Below, one piece after another: positions 42,661 through 51,978 of a stretch of 51,978 nucleotides of DNA. Below the pieces are notes generated by a model. The model worked only from the letters and a program-made list of their open reading frames with translations, did not search any database and was not told the origin of the DNA. This DNA is from Betaproteobacteria bacterium (GTDB lineage Bacteria; Pseudomonadota; Gammaproteobacteria; Burkholderiales; Rhodocyclaceae): NCBI GenBank assembly GCA_016234745.1, contig JACRAR010000049.1, positions 1 to 51,978 of the forward strand, given 5' to 3'. Position 1 is the stretch's first letter. The number at the start of each line of letters is the position of its first letter. The position numbers were made by a program, and so were the translations under genes.

Positions 42661-43794
42661 ATGGCCATGTTCAACGAATTGCAATTGACCCTGATCGGCG
42701 CCGGCATCGCGGCAGTGATCGGAGTATGGGGCTACAACACCTGGCAGGAATACCGGCAGCGCAAGCTGGCGCAGAAGATCTTCAGCACCGAGCAGGCCGA
42801 TGCGCTGCTGCCTGATGACGCATCCGCGAATTCGTCTGTCCCCGAGGCGGAGCATGGTGCAGCGGAGTACGGCGCAGCGGAACGCATCGAACCCACCATC
42901 GACCCCAGCTTTGCCGAAGATGAAGCGTTCGTCGATGCGAGCGACGAGCCGCCTGTCGTTGAGCCGCCCGAGGAACTGGTCGACAAGCTCATCGATTGCG
43001 TGGCCCGCATCGAAGCGGCGGACATGGTTGCGGCGCCCATGCTCTGGGCGGCGCAGCGCAAATTGTTCGGCAAGCTGGAAGGCCGCCTGCGCTGGTGCGG
43101 CTGGGACGAGAACAACGGCAAGTGGCGTGCGCTGAATGCCCACGATGCCACCAGCTATCGGCGTCTGTGCGCGGCATTGCAGGTGGTGGACCGGCGCGGC
43201 GCGATCTCCGAGGCCGATCTGGGCGGGTTTTACGAAGGCTTGCGCCAGCTCGCGGACAACTTCGAGATACACATCGAATGGCCGGCGGCAGAAGAAGTGC
43301 TGGCCCATGCCAAGCGGCTCGACGAATTCTGCGCCTCGGTCGATTGGCGCATCGGCCTCAACCTGGTGACCCGCGACGGCAGTCCCATTCAGGCGGCACG
43401 CCTGATCGATCTGGCGACCGAAACCGAACTCTGGCTCAAGAATGACGGACTGTTCCACGCCGAAGGCGAGGCGGGACGGACATTGTTTACACTGAGCCAG
43501 CTTGGCGGGGCGCCGTTTGTCGCGAGCGGCTTGAGTGCGCTGGCGCTGCCGGGCGTGACGCTCAGCATCGATGTGCCGCGCGTGGCCGATGGCACCCAGG
43601 CCTTCGATCACCTCGTCGATGTGGCACGGACCATGATGTCCGCTTTCGGCGGGTATCTGGTCGACGATCAGCGCGCGCCGTTGTCCGATGAGGTGCTTGC
43701 CACCATCCGGGTCAAGATCGAGGAATTCCAGCAAAAAATGGCATCACAGAACATTCCCGCCGGCGGGCGGCGCGCGCTCCGCTTGTACGATTGA
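42661..43794 (+). CDS. zipA: cell division protein ZipA (FtsZ-binding C-terminal domain)
   Basis: A 377-residue protein with an N-terminal transmembrane anchor (residues 7-25, LTLIGAGIAAVIGVWGY), an acidic linker to about residue 115, and a C-terminal ZipA-like FtsZ-binding domain (about residues 230-370: VDWRIGLNLVTRDGSPIQAA, DVARTMMSAFGGYLVDDQRA). Position between smc and ligA is that of zipA in related bacteria. A helical middle segment (MVAAPMLWAAQRKLFG) differs from enteric ZipA. Confidence 0.85.
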   Translation: MAMFNELQLTLIGAGIAAVIGVWGYNTWQEYRQRKLAQKIFSTEQADALLPDDASANSSVPEAEHGAAEYGAAERIEPTIDPSFAEDEAFVDASDEPPVVEPPEELVDKLIDCVARIEAADMVAAPMLWAAQRKLFGKLEGRLRWCGWDENNGKWRALNAHDATSYRRLCAALQVVDRRGAISEADLGGFYEGLRQLADNFEIHIEWPAAEEVLAHAKRLDEFCASVDWRIGLNLVTRDGSPIQAARLIDLATETELWLKNDGLFHAEGEAGRTLFTLSQLGGAPFVASGLSALALPGVTLSIDVPRVADGTQAFDHLVDVARTMMSAFGGYLVDDQRAPLSDEVLATIRVKIEEFQQKMASQNIPAGGRRALRLYD

Positions 43795-46673
<2,879 letters not shown>

Positions 46674-46682
46674 AGCTGGGTT

Positions 46683-47342
46683 TTACGCCGGCCAGGGGAT
46701 GACGTAAAACAGCACCGCGAAATAATGCAGCACGCTGGCGAAGAGGACCCAGCCATGCCAGATCGCATGGTTGTATGGCAGGCTGCGCCATTTGTAGAAC
46801 ACCACGCCGCCCGTATAGGCGATGCCGCCGCCCAAGAGCAGCATCAGGCCGCCCTTGCCGACGTTCTCGATCAGCGGCTTGGCCCCGATCACTGCAATCC
46901 ATCCCATCAGAATATAGAGTGACACCATCAGGCCATGCCGGCGGCCGCGCAACACCAGCCGCAGTGCGATGCCTGAAATCGCCAATGCCCAGATCGCAAC
47001 AAGCAGCGACCAGCCCCACGGACCGGCCAGGTTGATCAGCATGAACGGCGTATAGGTTCCCGCGATCAACAGGAAAATGGCGGAATGATCCAGCGTGCGC
47101 AACACCTGCCTGGTACGTTCGATCTGGATGCTGTGATAGAGCGTCGAGGTGGTGAAGCAGATGATCAGCGTGGCGCCGTAAATGGCGCAGGCAATCACAT
47201 GCAGGCTGCCGCCATAAATCGCAGCATAAGCACACAGCACGGCCAGCCCGGCAATGGCCAGGATGATGCCGATGCCGTGGGTGATGCTGTTCGCCACCTC
47301 CTCGCGCAAGGAGTAGCGCGGCAGTGCGGGCAGGTCGGCCAT
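46683..47342 (-). CDS. hemolysin III / PAQR family membrane protein (TrhA-like)
   Basis: A 219-residue protein with seven transmembrane segments. SREEVANSITHGIGIILAIAG-like start (here LREEVANSITHGIG), FTTSTLYHSIQI, and the C-terminal HAIWHGWVLFASVLHYFAV carry the Ser/His/His zinc-site pattern of PAQR proteins. Relatives are linked with membrane-fluidity homeostasis; hemolysis is a historical label. Converges on galU. Confidence 0.9.
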   Translation of the reverse strand: MADLPALPRYSLREEVANSITHGIGIILAIAGLAVLCAYAAIYGGSLHVIACAIYGATLIICFTTSTLYHSIQIERTRQVLRTLDHSAIFLLIAGTYTPFMLINLAGPWGWSLLVAIWALAISGIALRLVLRGRRHGLMVSLYILMGWIAVIGAKPLIENVGKGGLMLLLGGGIAYTGGVVFYKWRSLPYNHAIWHGWVLFASVLHYFAVLFYVIPWPA

Positions 47343-47355
47343 CAGGGGAAAGATG

Positions 47356-47850
47356 TTACCCCGCGGTGGTTTTGCGGCAGGAGACGAGGTTCATCGCCAG
47401 CATGGTCATGACGACTTCCCGCTTCTGATTGAGTACTTCGATGGACGATTTGACCAGCCCGCGATCAGGCTTGGATACGGAGCGCCTGGCTTCGGCAACG
47501 GTGATACGCAGACTCAGGACATCGCCCGGCCTGACGGGGATCAGCCATCTCAGCTCATCCACACCCGGCGAGGTCAGGCCGGCATTTTTCGACAGGTAAT
47601 GGTCGCAGAACAGGCGCATCATCAGCGAACAGGTCATCCAGCCGCTGGCGATCAGGCCGCCGAAGCGCGACTTCCGGGCCGCCTCCGGGTCGGTATGAAA
47701 ATCCTGCGGATCGTAGCGCTTGGCGAATGCGATGACCTCCTCGGCCGTCACTTCGATCGGGCCGAACTCATGCACGGCGCCGGCGACATAGTCCTCGAAG
47801 TAGCGGTCGTCGATTGGCGCGGAGAAAGATGAAAGTTGTTTTTCGGTCAC
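47356..47850 (-). CDS. MaoC-like hydratase
   Basis: A 164-residue hotdog-fold protein: YFEDYVAGAVHEFGPIEVTA, then FAKRYDPQDFHTDPEAARKS (the D-x4-H hydratase motif, Asp and His as catalytic pair) and FGGLIASGWMTCSLMMRLF. It probably hydrates an enoyl-CoA or similar. It starts 30 bases after the typA stop on the same strand and may be read through from it. Confidence 0.9.
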   Translation of the reverse strand: MTEKQLSSFSAPIDDRYFEDYVAGAVHEFGPIEVTAEEVIAFAKRYDPQDFHTDPEAARKSRFGGLIASGWMTCSLMMRLFCDHYLSKNAGLTSPGVDELRWLIPVRPGDVLSLRITVAEARRSVSKPDRGLVKSSIEVLNQKREVVMTMLAMNLVSCRKTTAG

Positions 47851-47880
47851 GCTACGCTCCCTTTTGGTATCAAAAGCGTA

Positions 47881-49695
<1,815 letters not shown>

Positions 49696-49811
49696 GAGTT
49701 TTTGCGGTGCAACAGAAAGGGGGCGCATTGTAGCATGCGGGCCGGTTTTGGCCTATCAAGTATTTGATGCCATGATAGAATTTTGCATTGAATCGATTCT
49801 GGACGTGAATC

Positions 49812-50564
49812 ATGCTGGCAATCATCGGCGGTAGCGGTCTGACCCAATTGGCCAGTCTCGACATTTCCCACAAACAGGTGGTGCGTACGTCCTACGGCGA
49901 GCCTTCCGGCGCTTTGACCTTTGGCAAGATTGGCGGCCGCGATGTGGTTTTCCTTGCGCGCCATGGTCATGGCCACACCATTCCGCCACACCTCGTGAAT
50001 TACCGTGCCAATATCTGGGCGCTGGCCGAGACCGCCGGTGCCACGCAGATCGTTTCAGTGGGTTCCGCGGGCGGCATCCGTCCCGACCTCGCTCCGGGCG
50101 TGCTGGTGATCCCGAACCAGATCATCGATTACACCTGGGGCCGGCAGATCACCTTTCATGACAGCCGCGATGCGCAGGTGGTGCACATCGATTTCACCGA
50201 ACCGTATGACGCCGAATTGCGCAAGCAGCTACTCGCCGCTGCTGAGGCTGCCGGTGAAACAATTGTCGATGGCGCGGTGTATGCCGCGACCCAAGGGCCG
50301 CGCCTCGAGACCGCCGCCGAAGTCACGCGACTGGAGCGCGACGGCGTCCACATCGTCGGCATGACCGGCATGCCGGAAGCCGCCCTGGCGCGGGAAGCCG
50401 GCGTTCCCTATGCCGCCCTGACGGTGATCGCAAACTGGGCCGCAGGGCGTGGCAACAGCGCGCATGCCATCCATTTTGCAAACCTGGAGGACGTGCTGCA
50501 GATCGCGATGGTGCGGGTGCGTAAGGTCCTCGAACATTTTTGCGCTGCCGGCAGCTGCCCATGA
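49812..50564 (+). CDS. S-methyl-5'-thioinosine/thioadenosine phosphorylase
   Basis: A 250-residue purine nucleoside phosphorylase-family enzyme. [10 protein letters not shown] start, phosphate- and ribose-site [35 protein letters not shown] and [19 protein letters not shown] match the MTAP/MTIP group; length favours S-methyl-5'-thioinosine phosphorylase of proteobacteria, which recycles methylthioadenosine after deamination. Purine specificity cannot be fixed by eye. Its stop overlaps the def start (ATGA). Confidence 0.85.
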   Translation: MLAIIGGSGLTQLASLDISHKQVVRTSYGEPSGALTFGKIGGRDVVFLARHGHGHTIPPHLVNYRANIWALAETAGATQIVSVGSAGGIRPDLAPGVLVIPNQIIDYTWGRQITFHDSRDAQVVHIDFTEPYDAELRKQLLAAAEAAGETIVDGAVYAATQGPRLETAAEVTRLERDGVHIVGMTGMPEAALAREAGVPYAALTVIANWAAGRGNSAHAIHFANLEDVLQIAMVRVRKVLEHFCAAGSCP

Positions 50565-51085
50565 TCCGCAACGTCTTGCGCATGGGCGACCCGCGCCTGC
50601 TGGAAAAGGCGCAGCCCGTAACGGCTTTCAACACGCCTGAACTGAAGCAACTGCTCGCCGACATGCGCGAGACCATGGATCACCTTGATGGCGCCGGCCT
50701 GGCCGCGCCGCAAATCGGCGTCGGCTTGCGCGTGGTGGTTTTCGGCTTCGAGGCCAATGCCCGCTATCCCGACGCGACCCCCGTGCCCTATAGCGTGCTG
50801 ATCAATCCGCAACTGATTCCGCTATCGGACGAGACGGAGGAGGGCTGGGAAGGCTGCCTATCGCTACCCGGCTTGCGCGGCGTGGTTCCGCGCTGGAAGC
50901 ATCTGCGCTATTCCGGCTGGGATGCCGAAGGACATCTTTTCGAGCGCGAGGTGGAAGGTTTTCATGCGCGCGTGGTGCAGCATGAGTGCGATCATCTTGA
51001 GGGAATCTTGTACCCGATGAGAATAAAGGATTTACGTTCATTTGGATTCGTAGAGGAACTTTCGGAAAGACAACAGACGGAATAA
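50561..51085 (+). CDS. def: peptide deformylase
   Basis: A 174-residue metallohydrolase removing N-formyl from new proteins. All three motifs are present: [19 protein letters not shown] and [13 protein letters not shown] (H-E-C-D-H). Overlap of four bases with the upstream phosphorylase gene. The usual fmt partner is not adjacent, so this may be a second def. Confidence 0.96.
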   Translation: MIRNVLRMGDPRLLEKAQPVTAFNTPELKQLLADMRETMDHLDGAGLAAPQIGVGLRVVVFGFEANARYPDATPVPYSVLINPQLIPLSDETEEGWEGCLSLPGLRGVVPRWKHLRYSGWDAEGHLFEREVEGFHARVVQHECDHLEGILYPMRIKDLRSFGFVEELSERQQTE

Positions 51086-51092
51086 TAAAATC

Positions 51093-51647
51093 GTGTCCAC
51101 TGTAGTTCGCGAACATCTGATGCAATTCCTGATTCGAGAAATTCGGCAAGCCGATATGGAATCCGCGCTCGCCATCATCAATGACGCAGCCAAGGCATAT
51201 CGCGGAGTGATTCCTTCGGATCGTTGGCGGGAGCCTTATATGCCCGGAGATGAATTTGAAAATGAAATTGCTAATGGCGTCACATTTTGGGTTGCAGAAG
51301 ACGGGAACAACTTGTTCGGCGTGATGGGAATTCAGGATAAGGGAGAAGTCGCATTGATCCGCCATGCCTACATCAAGCCTGGCGCCCAAAGAAAGGGAGT
51401 AGGGACGAAGCTACTGCTGCATGTGATGAGTTTGACCGACAAACCCGTTCTGGTTGGAACTTGGGCAGATGCAACGTGGGCCATCGATTTTTATTGGCGT
51501 AACGGATTCACGGTTGTTCCCTCCAGCCTGAAGGATGGCTTACTTCTGAGGTACTGGTCAATCCCGGCGAGGCAAGTCGAAACCTCTGTAGTGCTTGCCG
51601 ATAAACGCTCGGATGAAGTTGGTCTGCTTCGGTTAGCGGGAGGCTAA
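51093..51647 (+). CDS. GNAT-family N-acetyltransferase
   Basis: A 184-residue acetyltransferase. FLIREIRQADMESALAIIN at the start, an acetyl-CoA loop in AYIKPGAQRKGVGTKLL (Q-x-x-G-x-G/A), and the late TWADATWAIDFYWRNGFTVV strand-helix are typical. The substrate is unknown. GTG at 51093 or ATG at 51120 may be the start; the second is closer to the conserved fold. Base use is AT-richer than def, which hints at separate ancestry. Confidence 0.85.
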   Translation: MSTVVREHLMQFLIREIRQADMESALAIINDAAKAYRGVIPSDRWREPYMPGDEFENEIANGVTFWVAEDGNNLFGVMGIQDKGEVALIRHAYIKPGAQRKGVGTKLLLHVMSLTDKPVLVGTWADATWAIDFYWRNGFTVVPSSLKDGLLLRYWSIPARQVETSVVLADKRSDEVGLLRLAGG

Positions 51648-51840
51648 TTGCCAACAGTATCGAGTCGAACGACGGCTATGTCGCCGCGAGATTTGGAAGG
51701 TCAGCGTCGCTGTCCGGCCACAAGCGGACATACCGGCGGTGAAATCATGCCGCGAAATCCGTCGCAGCCAGACACCTCAGGTCAGTGGGCGTGCTCCCGG
51801 AGAGGCCTGCAGTCAGAGGTGGAACTGCCGGCCATTTATG
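51648..51840. other. no recognised gene before IS end
   Basis: The 193 bases between the acetyltransferase stop and the insertion-sequence end show only a short plus-strand frame with no family signal or ribosome site. Confidence 0.5.
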
Positions 51841-51978
51841 TGTAGAAGTTCAGACTTGATCTGACAGTCCCCCGTTTTGTAGCGTGCCGGTTGTCAGATC
51901 AATTCAGTTGTTGGACTTTCTCCTTCCAGACCTCCTTTCCTGCAACCAAAGTTTGCATAGGAGTTCTGCCGCAGCACA
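51841..51978 (-). mobile_element. end of an IS481-type insertion sequence
   Basis: A terminal-repeat-like sequence (minus strand TGTCAGATCAAGTCTGAACT, reaching 51841) lies just outside the 3' end of a transposase frame. The rest of the element is beyond the window. Confidence 0.65.
51899..51978 (-). CDS. IS481-type transposase, C-terminal end (partial)
   Basis: The last 26 codons on the minus strand read GRTPMQTLVAGKEVWKEKVQ followed by QLN and TGA at 51899-51901. The R-T-P-M-Q-T-L motif near the C-terminus is typical of IS481/IS3-type DDE transposases. It is cut by the window edge, so integrity cannot be judged. Confidence 0.7.
   Translation of the reverse strand, partial: CCGRTPMQTLVAGKEVWKEKVQQLN

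Noticed and set aside
51648-51845. 65-codon plus frame after the acetyltransferase
   Set aside because: No ribosome site, no family signal, and composition fits intergenic DNA next to an insertion sequence.

Overview
The window reads as a chromosome segment of a Gram-negative betaproteobacterium, probably of the Rhodocyclales/Nitrosomonadales type. This is inferred from gene content: a smc-zipA-ligA-galU run, the hpnCDE squalene genes, pilU, succinylase-pathway dap genes, and GC-rich coding with strong third-position GC. No rRNA is present, so the genus cannot be read.

Layout. 1-3.2 kb: DUF2789 protein, FAD/NAD oxidoreductase, a frameshifted glutathione peroxidase and a dodecin. 3.2-7.9 kb: a patchy island of gene fragments (cut epimerase-like gene, AAA ATPase and ankyrin gene joined to an IS3 remnant), a HigB/HigA-type toxin-antitoxin pair, a DUF4160/DUF2442 pair and a tyrosine integrase. 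It ends at a tRNA-Cys-like fragment and a flavin reductase gene without a start codon. 7.9-24.7 kb: housekeeping genes, namely selenium-tRNA genes (mnmH/selD, divergent), tesA/ybbA (divergent), hpnC-hpnD-hpnE, tRNA-Leu(UAG), a Sel1/TonB protein, galE, and a minus-strand run dapC-dapD-pilU-dapE-prmB, followed by a DMT transporter and a LysA-type decarboxylase.

24.8-32.5 kb is the most unusual part. Six closely similar attC-like elements, plus one divergent candidate, separate small accessory genes that nearly all read on the minus strand; several stop codons lie inside an attC R box. This is an integron cassette array with no integron integrase in the window (a CALIN). Its cargo includes a B12-binding radical SAM enzyme with a quinone-reductase-like flavoprotein, a carbon-nitrogen hydrolase, an antitoxin with a broken toxin, SnoaL-, OsmC- and cupin-fold proteins, a two-gene module of unknown function whose first gene carries an in-frame TGA, a reversed membrane-protein gene, and a nucleotide-hydrolase-like effector candidate with a tiny overlapping upstream gene. 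The array lies between lysA (minus) and murE-dapL (plus), and so splits what looks like a divergent diaminopimelate/peptidoglycan locus. The window therefore encodes both the succinylase (dapD/dapC/dapE) and the aminotransferase (dapL) routes to diaminopimelate.

34-39 kb: dapL, a zinc alcohol dehydrogenase, then a scar in which about 100 bp of the queF 3' end is fused to about 100 bp of internal dapL sequence (a probable tandem-duplication junction), an mlaA pseudogene, a membrane ClpP-fold protease and queF. 39-51.9 kb: smc-zipA-ligA-galU, trhA-like, MaoC-like, typA, an MTA/MTI phosphorylase, def, a GNAT acetyltransferase, and at the right edge the end of an IS481-type insertion sequence.
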